In this document: piece by piece, positions 53,166-63,287 of the stretch
How the letters are laid out: each line of letters starts with the position of its first letter
Position numbering within the stretch: the stretch's first letter is position 1
Source of the DNA: Dromiciops gliroides
Lineage: Eukaryota; Chordata; Mammalia; Microbiotheria; Microbiotheriidae
DNA: 64,000 bases
Assembly: GCF_019393635.1 (NCBI RefSeq)
Contig: NC_057862.1
Location: forward strand, 244,266,941-244,330,940
Direction of reading: 5' to 3'
Program-made: the position numbers and the translations under genes
The notes under the pieces: model-generated
Seen by the model: only the letters and a program-made list of their open reading frames with translations
Told to the model about the DNA's origin: nothing
The model's database searches: none

Positions 53166-53500
53166 AGTGTCTTCTTGCTTTCCTACCCTTTTTTATAATG
53201 CAAATGTTGCTCAAAGCCTTACATCCTTTATAAGGTGTAAATAAACTTTTTTGAAGTTTATATCCTTGAACATGGTAAAAAAAAAGAAAAGAAAAAGATT
53301 TACTTAAATATGAAAGAGGGTTACCCTTTATGAAGGTGAAAATATAGTCTGAATGGAACACACCCTTGTTAGTTGCCCCTTGCAAACCAAAAATTTGCCC
53401 AGCTTAAAGGGGCACATAGGGCATATGCTTGTGTGTGGATACATACATGTACTCATGTATATGTATGTATCTATATATTATACACATAGATTACATATAG
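53166..53500. other. No recognised feature
   Basis: TATGTAT-rich patch at 53440-53490; otherwise nothing supportable. Confidence 0.4.
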
Positions 53501-53504
53501 TATT

Positions 53505-54640
53505 TTAATACAAAGTAAGTTTAAGATGAAGAGAACACTGACTATTGGTCGATAAGGAAAAGCTTCATGCAGCTTTGAAAGAAGCCAAGGATTCTAGGAA
53601 GTGAAGGTGAAGAGGAAGTGTTTTTTAGACATGGGGACTAGCCTATGCAAATACACAGAGGTAAGTAGTACAATGTCATATATAGGGAACAGCCACTAGG
53701 CCAGTTTAATCATAATGAAGAGTTCATAAAGGGGACTAAAATGAAAAGGATATTGAAAATGTAGGTGGAAGTCAGTTCATAAAAGGCTTTCTCTGTCAGG
53801 TTGAGAATTTTGCATTATATCCTAGGAGGTATAGGAAGCCACTGGGAATTTTTTGAGTAAGCAAATGTCATAGTTATAGCCATGGTTTAGAAATATCAGT
53901 TTGGCAGCTGTGTGAAGTATGGATTAGAGAAGGGAGAGACTGAAAACAGGGAAACCAGTAAGTAGTCTAAGGGAATCATCTAGGCAAGAGGGTAGAAACG
54001 ATGTGAATAAAGGGGAAAGATGAGAGAGGTGTTATGGGAGTAGAATCAATTTCTTGGTAACTAATATAGATTACAGAAAGTGATGAAAAGAGAAGTCAAG
54101 GTTGACTGAGGCTGTGAACCTGGGTAAACTGGGATGATTAGTGGTGACTTCAATGGATCTAGAAATGTTTAAAAGAAGAATGACTTTTGAGAAAAATATA
54201 ATGAGTACTATTTTGGCTATGAGTTTGAGTTTGAGATGCCTATGGGACATCCAAGCCAAGATGTCTGGAAGATTGTAGAAACAATTCAGAAGACTGTTAA
54301 AGAGAGAGATTAGAGATGAATATATGAATCTAGTAGTCATCTGCAATGAGATGATAATTGAATCCATGAGAGGTGAGGAAATCCCAAAGGGATTTAGAGA
54401 TAGAGAGAAGAGGGTCCAGAAAAGACCTTGGAGGGTGACCACATTTAATGGATGGGAATAGCATGACCATTTAGTAAAAGGTATCAGGAAGGAGTAGTCA
54501 TACAGGTAGAAGAACTGAGAGAGCAGTATCAAGGAAGGCAAGGGAACAGAGAATAGACAGGAAGAAGGGGTGGTCAATAGCATCCAAAAGGTAGAGATAA
54601 CACATAGAATGAGGACTGAGAAAAAGCCATTGGCTATAGA
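53505..54640 (-). mobile_element. Long antisense L2 LINE with RT remnant
   Basis: About 1.1 kb, collinear with the shorter L2 copies and then extending into the coding region. On the minus strand, 54583-54071 is open for 170 codons, contains HPLNVVTLQGLFWTLFSLSLN and is related to the L2 reverse transcriptase GVPQGSVLGPLLF region in a shifted frame. In another minus frame, 54347-54336 reads IADD, the counterpart of the YADD catalytic motif, in the context NYHLIADDY followed by a stop. It is heavily frameshifted and very old; the 170-codon frame is not a gene. Confidence 0.8.
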
Positions 54641-54699
54641 AGTTTATTGAAGCAGGGGTACAACATGTGCATAGAAAAACAAATATTTAATGATTCTTT

Positions 54700-55960
54700 T
54701 AGGTTTTATATTTTTTATTTTTGTCAATGTCTTTTGCTTTTACATTATATTTGTGTCCAAATGTGTGTCTCTTCCATTCTACCCACAGAGCCATTCTTTG
54801 TAACAAAGCTATAAAAACAAAAAGAGAATATACAATTCAGCAAACTAACCAGAACATCAACCATATCTGACAGTATTTGCAAAATTATATATCAGAAGTC
54901 CTCCTACCTTCAATGAACGTACTTGATGCTTATCCAGGACCAGCCTTCATCAATGCAATTACACAGCATTAATGTTTTTTTTGAAATGTTGCATATCTTT
55001 TCATTTATATTTTTGTAGATTTATATATATATATTACTCCACCATACATAAGTTTATATATGTTCTCATGTTTCTCTGAATTTTTTATAGTTATCATTCC
55101 TTAGGTTCCGGTGTATTATATTGCATTTGTGTAACAATTTGTTCAGCTCTTCCCTAATTGATGGGCATCTACAAATGCTGCTATAAACATTTTGCTGTAT
55201 GTGGGACCTTTCTTTTTGTCTTTATCCTCCTTGGGGTGTGTTCCTAGCAATAAAATCTTTGCATCAAAGGATATGAACATTTTAATGATTTTTAAAGCAT
55301 TATTACAAATTGCTTTCCAGAAAGATCAGACCAATTCACAACTCTATTAATAGTGTATTAGGTTGTCTGTCTTTCTGGAACTCCTCCAACACTGACTATT
55401 TCTGTCATTTGTTTGCTTGCCAATTTGCTATGTGTGAGTTGAAATCTCAGAATTATTTTGATTTGCGTTTCTCTTATTATTGGTAATTTGGAGCAATATT
55501 TCACATGGCTGTTAATCTATAATTCTTTCAAGAATCATTTGTTCATATTCTTTGATCAATTATCTAGATGTCATATATTTGTGTTAATTTCCTATATACC
55601 TAAGTGCTTATGAGATATTTGATACAAAGATTTTAAAAATCAGTTGCCATTTTTCCTTCTAATTCTCGTTATTTTTTGATTTGGTGAGTGCAAAATCTTT
55701 TCAGTTTCATATTGAGAATTATCTATTTTATCTTTTGTAATAATCTCTTTCCCTTCTCTGGTGAAGAAAATTTCCCCCTAGCCAGAGATGTGTAAGTACC
55801 TCATCTGATCTTATTCTCTACAATTTTTTTTATTGTGTGAGCTTTAATATTCGCATTATGTATTCATTTTGAATTCATTGTGGTAAAGAATATAAATCTT
55901 CACAAGTTCCTACTCTGGTATCTTGTTGTGCCATAGTGGTGACTCTAGATGCTTTATTAT
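54700..55960 (-). mobile_element. Old L1 3' half, antisense
   Basis: Order as in the ORF2 end of the younger L1: AACAATTTGTTCAGCTCTTCC, AATTGATGGGCATCTACAAATG, TTTGCATCAAAGGATATG, AAATTGCTTTCCAGAAAGATC, TTTCACATGGCTGTTAATC and GTTCATATTCTTTGATCAATT. Frames are lost. It ends in a TCTA/TTTA/TTTG run at 55963-56012. Confidence 0.8.
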
Positions 55961-55962
55961 TT

Positions 55963-56012
55963 TTATCTATCTATCTATCTATCTATTTATTTATTTGTTT
56001 GTTTGTTTGTTT
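55963..56012 (+). repeat. (TCTA)n(TTTA)n(TTTG)n simple repeat
   Basis: Three adjoining tetranucleotide runs. Confidence 0.95.
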
Positions 56013-56289
56013 TCTTCTCTTTGGTTAGTTATTCTTTCATGATCTGAGGTGAACAAGAATCTCATAGTGGATGTGTCCAGCATGGGCAATAAAGTCATGA
56101 GTTTGAAAAGTCAGAAGGCATGGGGCCAATGGGAAGAGCAGTTGGTTGTGGCAGTGGCAGGGGTGGGCTGGTATTAAGGGAAGCTCCAGAATCATTGAGG
56201 GCAACCAACTAAAAGAATAGTGGCTGAAGCCTGGGCTTTGATCAGACAATATTCAACTCAGGTTAAATATAAAATGGCCAATTAGCAGT

Positions 56290-56500
56290 GTTGAAACTCT
56301 GCTTTATATTTTGATGAGATTTAAGTCCTAGCTAATTGTAACTGTTCTTCTAAGTTAATTTACTGAATTCTGTTAATTCTGTTAATTTATGCCGTGAATC
56401 TTTATGATTATGATTTTTTTTTGTGTATAGGAATGAACTACCTGTCCTATATCCAATTCATACATTCAGAACATTGCATATTTTTGTTACTTTAACCCAC
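56290..56500. repeat. Unclassified dispersed repeat, copy B
   Basis: Same orientation and order as 21955-22175, including GATGAGATTTAAGTCCTAGC, AAGTTAATTTACTGAATTC and GAACTACCTGTCCTATATCC. Confidence 0.5.
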
Positions 56501-56759
56501 CCTTGCTTTTTGGGGAATCTTGTAGAATTGGGAGCCATCATCTCTTTACTATAGTTAGCGTCAGGATGTGGGAGAGAGGGTAGATTAATAAGTATGATGA
56601 GTATAAGAAGAGAGTACTCTCTAGGATCCCCAGAATTGAACCTGGTCTGAACCACATGACTAGGTAAAAGGACATGGATGGACAAATGAAAGTATATAAA
56701 GATGAGATCTATGTGGGAGGTAATATGCATGTGAGGGCATTGAGAGACTGATATAAAAA

Positions 56760-57170
56760 GTATCTTGAAGGAGGAGAAGTTACCAAAAGTGTGGAAAAAT
56801 TCTGGTTCTTACTACTAATAAAAAAATACAATGCCAATAACTGTTGACCTTTATGTCTACTTTCCTATCTCTACAAACTCTTTATGAAAGTCGTTATACA
56901 CAAATCAAGCACACCCTTGAGAAGGGTATCAACAGGGAACAATCAGGCTTTTGCAAGTGATATATAACAATGGACTGTGTCTTTACCATTTCATAATTAA
57001 CTGAAAGAGCTAAACACTACATTGTACTTATTGTTTGTAGATTACAAAAAAAAAAAGAAAGAAAGAAAAGAAAAAAGCAGTTTGGTAAAACAAAATGAGG
57101 GCCTTGTATTGTCTAGCTTGTCCCACAGTATGAACTGCTGAAGACCTCCATATGGATGTCTATAGTCAAT
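56760..57170 (+). pseudogene. RTE-clade reverse transcriptase fragment
   Basis: Plus-strand translation in shifting frames gives LKEEKLPKVWKNS, a region spanning PITVDLYVYFPISTN, KSLYTNQ/IKHTLEKGINREQSGF-type, and after an A-rich run, GPCIVLACPTV. This order matches RT blocks before the first catalytic Asp in RTE-clade non-LTR elements. An A/AAAG-rich expansion sits at 57046-57078. It is a separate family from the Bov-B-like element at 58560. Confidence 0.7.
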
Positions 57171-57267
57171 TCAAACTCAACATTTAGATAATGGAACTCA
57201 TTATATTTTCCTCTAAGTCCATTCTTCCTCCAAGCTTGCTTATTTCTGTTGATGATGATACTATCCT

Positions 57268-57755
57268 AGCTATCTGTTATTCTTTTTTTAGTTATGAAAG
57301 TATTTTATTGTTTTCCAGTTACATGTAGAGATAGTTTTCAACATTTGTTTTTGTAAGATTTCTAGTTTCAATTTTTTCCCCTCCTTCCTCCTCCCCCCTT
57401 CCGAAGACAGCAAGTAATCTGATATAGGTTATATATGTACAATAACATCAAAAATATTTCTGCATTAGTCATGTTATAAGAGAAGAATCAGAGCAAAAAG
57501 GAAAAAACCTCAAAAAAGAAAAACAACAGCACCAAAAACAAAAGAAATAGTATGGTTAAGTCTGCATCCATATTCCACAGTTCTTTTTTTCCCTGGATTT
57601 GGAGAGCCTTTTCCATCATGAGTCCTTTGGAAGTATCTTGTACCAAGTCTATCACAGTTGATCAACACATAATGTTGATGATACTGTGTACAATGTTCTC
57701 CTGGTTCTGCTCATCTTACTCATCATCAGTTCATGCAAAGCTATCTGTTATTCTT
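57268..57755 (-). mobile_element. Young 5'-truncated L1 with 17-bp target duplication
   Basis: Antisense L1 3' UTR plus a few bases of ORF2, from GTTATGAAAGTATTTTATTG to CATCATCAGTTCATGC. AGCTATCTGTTATTCTT occurs at 57268-57284 and 57739-57755. It is very similar to 211-760, so both belong to the same recent L1 family. Confidence 0.93.
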
Positions 57756-57974
57756 AATTCTTCCCTTTCTTTTACCTTCTGTAACAATTCAGCTGCCAAA
57801 TCTTACTGAATTTACATTTTTCACATCTGTCTACTTCTTGCTACATGTTCAGTCCTTACCCTGATTTAGGTCCCCATCATCTCTCACCGAGACTTTTATA
57901 ACAGCCTCCTGGTTGATCTCTCCCCAATCATTGCCTCATTGTGGTAGAGGACTTCAATGAAACTATGAGCTATG

Positions 57975-58500
57975 CTGTGTAGTGTGAGAAAATTATTAAT
58001 AATGGGGTTTTTGGAGGGGCCCAGAGATCCCCCCACTCAGAAACTCTGGCTGGTTTCTCAGAGCCATCCCAGAGTTTAGAAATGGAACTCAGATTCTCAA
58101 TAGAGACAAAAGAGATTAAAACCACACCTACCTGAAAACCTTTTCCTTTTTGATTGTCTGTCCGCTGGACTCTGACCTCAGCACATACTACTCATTTTAA
58201 TATGGACCACCCTCAGGTCCAATTAGCTTGGAACAGTGTATAAAGGCTGCCTCTCCTCTGGCCTGCAGGAAGCTTGCTCTATCTCGGGGTGGGACACTGA
58301 AGGAGGCAGCCACCCATCCCCCCTTGCTCTCCTCTCTATCTGGGTAATGTAGGGCTTCTGAACTCTAATTTGGAGCTATGCACTCTCTCTTTACTGACAT
58401 TTAATATGATTAATAAGTGCTTAATGCCCCAAACTGGTGCAATAGCCTCTAATTTAAAAGTATCAATATATTAGAAACCCTAGCTTAGTTCCCAATAACT
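57975..58500 (+). mobile_element. LTR-like segment (possible solo LTR)
   Basis: Promoter-like order: GGTCCAATTAGC (about 58216), GTATAAAGG (58238-58246), a downstream C/T-rich region, and ATTAATAAGTGC (about 58412) resembling a poly(A)-signal area. No gag, pol or env is seen. The ends are not fixed: TGTAGTGTGAGAAA may be the start. Confidence 0.4.
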
Positions 58501-58559
58501 TAGAACAGAGATAGGCTTCCCCCCAATATTTCAAACGACACAGTAAGATTATCTAAGAT

Positions 58560-59335
58560 AGACAGGTTAGAGTGGAGAGTTCTGATAAAAGCTGATCCAC
58601 TGGAATAAAAAGTGGTAAGCCACTCCAATATCTTTGCCACAAAACCCCCACAGACAGTGATAAAATGATAAAAGAGATAACATCGGAAGGTGTCCAATAT
58701 ACTACTGGGGAAGAGTGGAGGACAGTTACATGTAGCTCCAGTACTAATGAAGTGACTGGGCCAATGCTGAAAGGAAACTCAGTTGTGGATGCATCTAGTG
58801 ACAAAAGGAAAGTCGATGTTACAAAGATCAATATTGCATAGGCATGTGGAATGTAAAATCTATGAACCAAGGGAAGCCGGATATGGTCAAACAGGAGATG
58901 GAAAGATTAAACATCAACAACTTGGGGGTGATTGAACTTAAATAGATGGGAATGGGTGAATTTAATTCAGATAATCACTACATACACTATTGTAGGCAAG
59001 AATCCCTTTAGAAGAAATAGAGTAGCCTTCCTAGTCAATAAAAGGGTGAGAAAAGCAGTACTGGGTATCATTTCAAAAATGATAGAATAATATCTAAATA
59101 GAAGGCAAACCATTTAACATCAAAGTAATCCAAGTCTATGCTCCAAGCACTGATGCCAAAGAGACCAAAGTTGATCAGTTCTATGAAGACCCATGAGATC
59201 TTTTAGAAGTAACACCAAAAAAAAAAATGTTAGATTCATGATAGGGGATTGGAAAGCTAAAGTTCCAGGAAATCAGAAGATAATTAGAATAACATGCAGG
59301 TTTGGTCTTAGAATATAAAATGAAGTAGGGCAAAG
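58560..59335 (+). pseudogene. Bov-B-like RTE retrotransposon, piece 1: 5' region and endonuclease domain
   Basis: Plus-strand translation gives, after 58835, NVKSMNQGKPDMVKQEMERLN and then MGMGEFNSDNHYIHYC (about 58940-58990), followed by QFYEDP and EVTPKKK (59175-59225). This is the apurinic endonuclease domain of Bov-B-type RTE elements. Upstream, 58640-58840 matches the short coding region before the endonuclease. There are several stops and frameshifts. Interrupted at 59336 by a SINE. Confidence 0.85.
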
Positions 59336-59506
59336 GTTTTTTTCTTTCTCTTTTTCTTTCTTTTTTTGTGGGGCAATAAGGGTTAAATGACTTGCCCAGA
59401 GTCATAAAGCTAGTAAGTGTCAAGTGTCTGAGGCCAGATTTGAGCCCAGGTCCTCCTGAATCCAGAGCTGGTGCTTTATCCACTGTGCCACCTAGCTGCA
59501 CCCCCC
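59336..59506 (-). mobile_element. Marsupial SINE nested in the RTE
   Basis: Antisense with a TTTC-rich tail. Perfect 12-bp target duplication AGTAGGGCAAAG at 59324-59335 and 59507-59518, which proves that it split the RTE. Confidence 0.96.
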
Positions 59507-59518
59507 AGTAGGGCAAAG

Positions 59519-59561
59519 TTTTGTTGAGATAACTCACTGGCCATAATAAACACTCTTTTTC
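59519..59561 (+). pseudogene. RTE piece 2, 43 bp between SINE and L1
   Basis: Translates to the short INTLF-type end of the endonuclease region (about 59540-59558). The same CTCTTTTTC is repeated after the L1, so the piece is bounded by two insertion events. Confidence 0.75.
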
Positions 59562-60839
59562 TTTCTTTCCATTTCTATTTTACTTTCTGCTTCTAGAATA
59601 TCAGGGAAATTTCCCCTGACAATTTCCTGGAAGATGATGTCTAAGCTCTTTCCTTGATCATGGTTTTCAGGGAGTCCAATAATTTTCAAATGATCTCTCC
59701 TGGATTTATTTTCCATGTCAGCTGTTTTTTCCAAGGAGATATTTCACATTGCCCTCTATTTTTTTTATTCATTTGGATTTGCTTTATTGTGTCTTGGTTT
59801 CTTATAAAGTCACTAGCTTCCATTTGTTCAATCCTAATTCTTAGGCAATTATTTTCTTCAGAGAGCTTTTGTATCTCCTTTTCCATTTGGCTTTTCAAGT
59901 TGTTGACTTTTTTCTCATGACTTTCCTGCAACACTCTCATTTCTCTTTCCATTTTTTCTTCTATCTCTCTTAATTTGTCTTCAAAGTCCTTTTTGAGCAC
60001 CTCTATGGCCTGAGATCAATTCATATTTTTCTTGGAAGCTTTGGATATATGAGCCCAATTGACATTGCTATCCTCTTCTAAGAGTGCACCTTGATCTTCC
60101 TTGTCACTAAAGAAACTTTCTATGGTTCTCAACTTTCTCTGCTTACTCATCTTGCATGTCTTTTACTTGACTTTTAACTCCCTCTTACAGTGGGGTCCTA
60201 CTTCCAAGCTACACTGTCCCAAGCTTTAGGTCCCAGGTGTTTCGGTTTAAGGAAGGACAGGCTCTTCACTCACCTGGCCTGTTCCCTGGTCTGTAGATAA
60301 CCACAGGCCAACTTGCTAATTAACCAGACAGCAAAACTTTGTGTGCTGTGGTTGTTAGCTCTGACGAGTCTGCGCCCCTCCCCCATCTGGGCCACTATCA
60401 CTCAAGCCTACTTCCTGGTTCCCAGCAGAGGTGGAACACCCAAGTTCTGCCTCAGCATCAGCAGAGACCCTGATAATCTCCCCCCTGCCAACCACTCTGC
60501 CCTCTCACCAGACCATGAGCTTAGTTCCAGACAACACTGGCACTATAGCTGATTCAGAGGCTCTGGGGTCTCTTTCCCTGGCTCGGCCTTTTTGGGACTG
60601 GCTCTGTGTCAGCATGACTGTGGGGTTGGGTTCTACTCTTGCCCCGGCACAGAAGCCCCCTCCTGTGGACCTCCTAAGCTGTCTTTGGCTGGAAAATAAT
60701 CTCAGCCTATTCTTTTGTGGGTTTTGCTGCTCCAGGAATTGTCCTATGGCATTATTTGGAGGTTTTTTGGAGTGATCATGTCATGAGTTCTGAGAGCTTA
60801 CTGCCTTTCCTCTGCCATCTTGCCTCTGTCCTGGAAATC
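59562..60839 (-). mobile_element. L1 5' half (ORF1 and 5' UTR) nested in the RTE
   Basis: Antisense L1 with target duplication CTCTTTTTC at 59553-59561 and 60840-60848. ORF1 runs from 60000 towards 59568; 60830-60040 is the 5' UTR. The insertion has no ORF2 and no usual 3' UTR, which is unusual for L1, where the 5' part is normally the part lost. It could be a rearranged copy, or a transcript that ended early at the A-rich site within ORF1. Confidence 0.85.
59568..60000 (-). pseudogene. L1 ORF1p, N-terminal part, frameshifted
   Basis: The frame from 60000 to 59686 (104 codons) starts MLKKDFEDKLREIEEKMERE and continues through a long coiled coil (SQMEKEIQKLSEENNCLRIRI) before a frameshift. 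The second frame (59734-59534) resumes with ENKSRRDHLKIIGLPENHD in the RRM-like domain. The C-terminal domain is missing. It has four more heptad residues and about 127 bp more N-terminal sequence than the ORF1 at 2448-3208. Confidence 0.88.
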
Positions 60840-60848
60840 CTCTTTTTC

Positions 60849-61668
60849 AATAACCCTAAAGGGACATCACTAGATGGTCAATATAGAAATCAAACTGATT
60901 ATATACTTTGCAGCCAAAGTAGAGAACCTCTATATAGTTAGTTAAAACAAGACCTGGAGCTGACTTTTGCTCAGATGATGAACTTCTTATTACAAAATTC
61001 AGACTTAAATTGAAGAAAGTAGGGAAAACCATCAGATCATATAGGCATGACTTAAATAACATCCCTTATGAATATGAAATACAGGTGATGAACAAATTTA
61101 AGGGATTATATCTGATAGGGTACTGAAAGAATATGGACAGAGGTTTACAATATTGTATAGGAGCAGCAAAAAAAAAATTTCCAAAGAAGAGAAGAGCAAG
61201 AAAGCAAAATGGCTGTCTGATGAGGCTTTACTTGTAGCTGAGGAAAGAAGGAAATTAAAAGATAAAGGAGAAAGGGAAAGATATAGCCAACTGAATGTAT
61301 AATTCCAGAGAATAACAAAGAGAAATAAGGTTTTCTTAAATGGACAATGCAAAGAATTAGAATACAATGGAATGGGAAAGACAAAAGATCTCTTCAAGAA
61401 AATTAGAAATATCAAGGGAATTGCATGTAAAATGGGCTTGATAAAAGACAAAAATGGAAAGGATTTAGCAGAAGAGATTAAGAAAAGGCAGCAAGAATAC
61501 ACAAAAGAACTGTAAAAGAAAGATCTTTACATAACTGATAACTATGATGGTATAGTTACTGATCTAGAACCAGACATCCTAGAGAATGAAGTCAAGTGGG
61601 CCTTAGGAAGCATTGCTAACAATAAGGCTAGTGGAGGTGATGGAATTTTAGCTAAGTTGTTTAAAATG
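60849..61668 (+). pseudogene. RTE piece 3: linker and start of RT
   Basis: Plus-strand frames give NPKGTSLDGQYRNQTDYILC (60850-60915), then a basic linker, KAKWLSDEALLVAEERRK-type (61206-61260), and LEPDILENEVKWALGSIANN with KASGGDGI (61560-61650). This is the stretch between endonuclease and RT palm in Bov-B-type RTE. Several stops are present. It stops inside the motif KMLKD, where an L1 interrupts it. Confidence 0.88.
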
Positions 61669-61689
61669 CTAAAAGACACCTAGCTATAC

Positions 61690-63052
61690 CAGATCTAAAA
61701 CTATATTATAAAACAGAAATCATCAAAACTATTTGGTACTGGCTAAGAAATAGAGTGATGGAGCAACAGAATAAGTTAGGCACACAAGACATGATAGTAA
61801 ATGACTGTAGTAATCTACTGTTTGGTAAATCCAAAGACTCCAGTTTCTAGGATGAGAACAACTCACTATTTAGAAAAAAGCTGCTGGGAAAACTGGAAAA
61901 TAGTATGGTAGAAACTAGGCACAGACCAATACCTTACACCATATACCAAAATAGGGTCAAAATGGGTATGATTAAGACATAAAAGGTGACACCATAAGCA
62001 AATTAAGATAGGAAGGAATAGTTTACCTGTCAGATCTATGGAGAGGAGAAGAATTTATGACCAAACAAGAGATAGAGAACATTATGAAACGCACATGGAT
62101 CAATTTGATTACATTAAATTAAAAGGCTTTGCACAAACAAAACCAAATGCAACCAAGATTAGAAGGAAAGCAGAAAGCTAGGAAATTATTTTTACAGTCA
62201 ATGTTTCTGATAAAGGCCTCATTTCTAAAACATATAGAGAACCAAATCAAATTTATTAGAATACAAGTCATTCCCCAATTGGGAAATGGTCAAAGGATAT
62301 AAACAGGTACTTTTTAAAAATTATTTTTAAAATTTTTGGTGAGGCAGTTGGGGTTAAGTGACTTGCCCAGGGTCACACAGCTAGTAAGTGTTAAATGTCT
62401 GAGGCCAGATTTGAACTCAGGTCCTCCTGAATCCAGGGCCGGTGCTCTATCCACTGTGCCACCTAGCTGCCCCTAAACAGGTACTTTTTAAATGAAGAAA
62501 TTAAAGCTATTTATAGTCATATGATAAAATACTCTAAATCACTATTGATGAGAGAAATGCAAATTAAAACAGCCCTGAGGTACCACTTTCATACCTATCA
62601 GATTGGCTAATATGACAAAAAAGGAAAATGATAAATGTTGACCAAGTTGTGGGAAAATTGGGATACTAATACATTGTTGGTGGAGTTGTGAATTGATCCA
62701 GCCATTCTGTAGATCAATTTGGAACTATGCCCAAAGGGCTATAAAGCTGTGCATACTTTTTGACCCAGCAATACCACTATTGGGTCAAAGAGATCATAAA
62801 AAAATATTTATAGTAGCTATTTTTGTCATGGCAAACAATTGGAAATTGAGGGGATGTCCATCAATTGGGGAATGGCTGAACAAGTTGTGGCATATGAACA
62901 TGATGGAATATTATTGTGCTATAAGAAATGATGAGCAGGTGAATTTCAGAAAAACCTGGAAAGACTTACATGAACTGATGCTTAGTAAAGTGAGCAGAAT
63001 CAGGAGAACATTTCACACAGTAACAGCGACATTGTGCGATGATCAGCTGTGA
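61690..63052 (+). pseudogene. L1 ORF2p C-terminal part, sense, SINE-interrupted
   Basis: Translations in shifting frames include KLFGTG (61730), EDTISKLR-type, MTKQEIENIM-like (62060), and 62693-63052 open for 119 codons with CRSIWNYAQRAIKLCILFDPAIPLLG, CPSIGEWLNKLWHMNMMEYYC and LSKVSRIRRTFHTVTAT. It is the same protein region as 541-1845 on the other strand and also lacks EN and RT. Confidence 0.9.
62319..62473 (-). mobile_element. Marsupial SINE nested in L1 nested in RTE
   Basis: Antisense, GAGGCA-tail type. Perfect 19-bp target duplication TAAACAGGTACTTTTTAAA at 62300-62318 and 62474-62492. Third layer of insertion. Confidence 0.97.
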
Positions 63053-63287
63053 AAGACTTTTCTCAACAATGATCCAAGGCAATTCCAAAAGACCTGTAAT
63101 AGAAAACGCCCTCCACATCTAGACAAAACTATGGAGTCTGAATGCAGATTGAAGTATACTATTTTCACTTTATCTGTTGTTATTTTTTCTTCCCTTTTTG
63201 TTTTGGTTCTTCTTTTTTTTGCAACATGACTAATATTGAAGTGTGTATAACATAATTGTACATATGTGAAAAAACCTCTAAAAGATA

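Larger units (their letters stand above)
61669..63277 (+). mobile_element. L1 3' half, sense, nested in the RTE
   Basis: Sense L1 ORF2 C-terminal part and 3' end, starting AGCTATACCAGATCTAAAAC. The probable target duplication is CTAAAAGACA (61669-61678) and CTAAAAGATA (63278-63287), one mismatch. It carries its own SINE at 62319-62473. Its tail region TATAACATAATTGTACATATG is short and lacks the full purine block of the L1 3' UTR. Confidence 0.88.

Noticed and set aside
54071..54583. 170-codon minus frame, the longest after L1
   Set aside because: It lies on the antisense strand of an old L2 and is related to the shifted L2 RT region; it is not a host gene.
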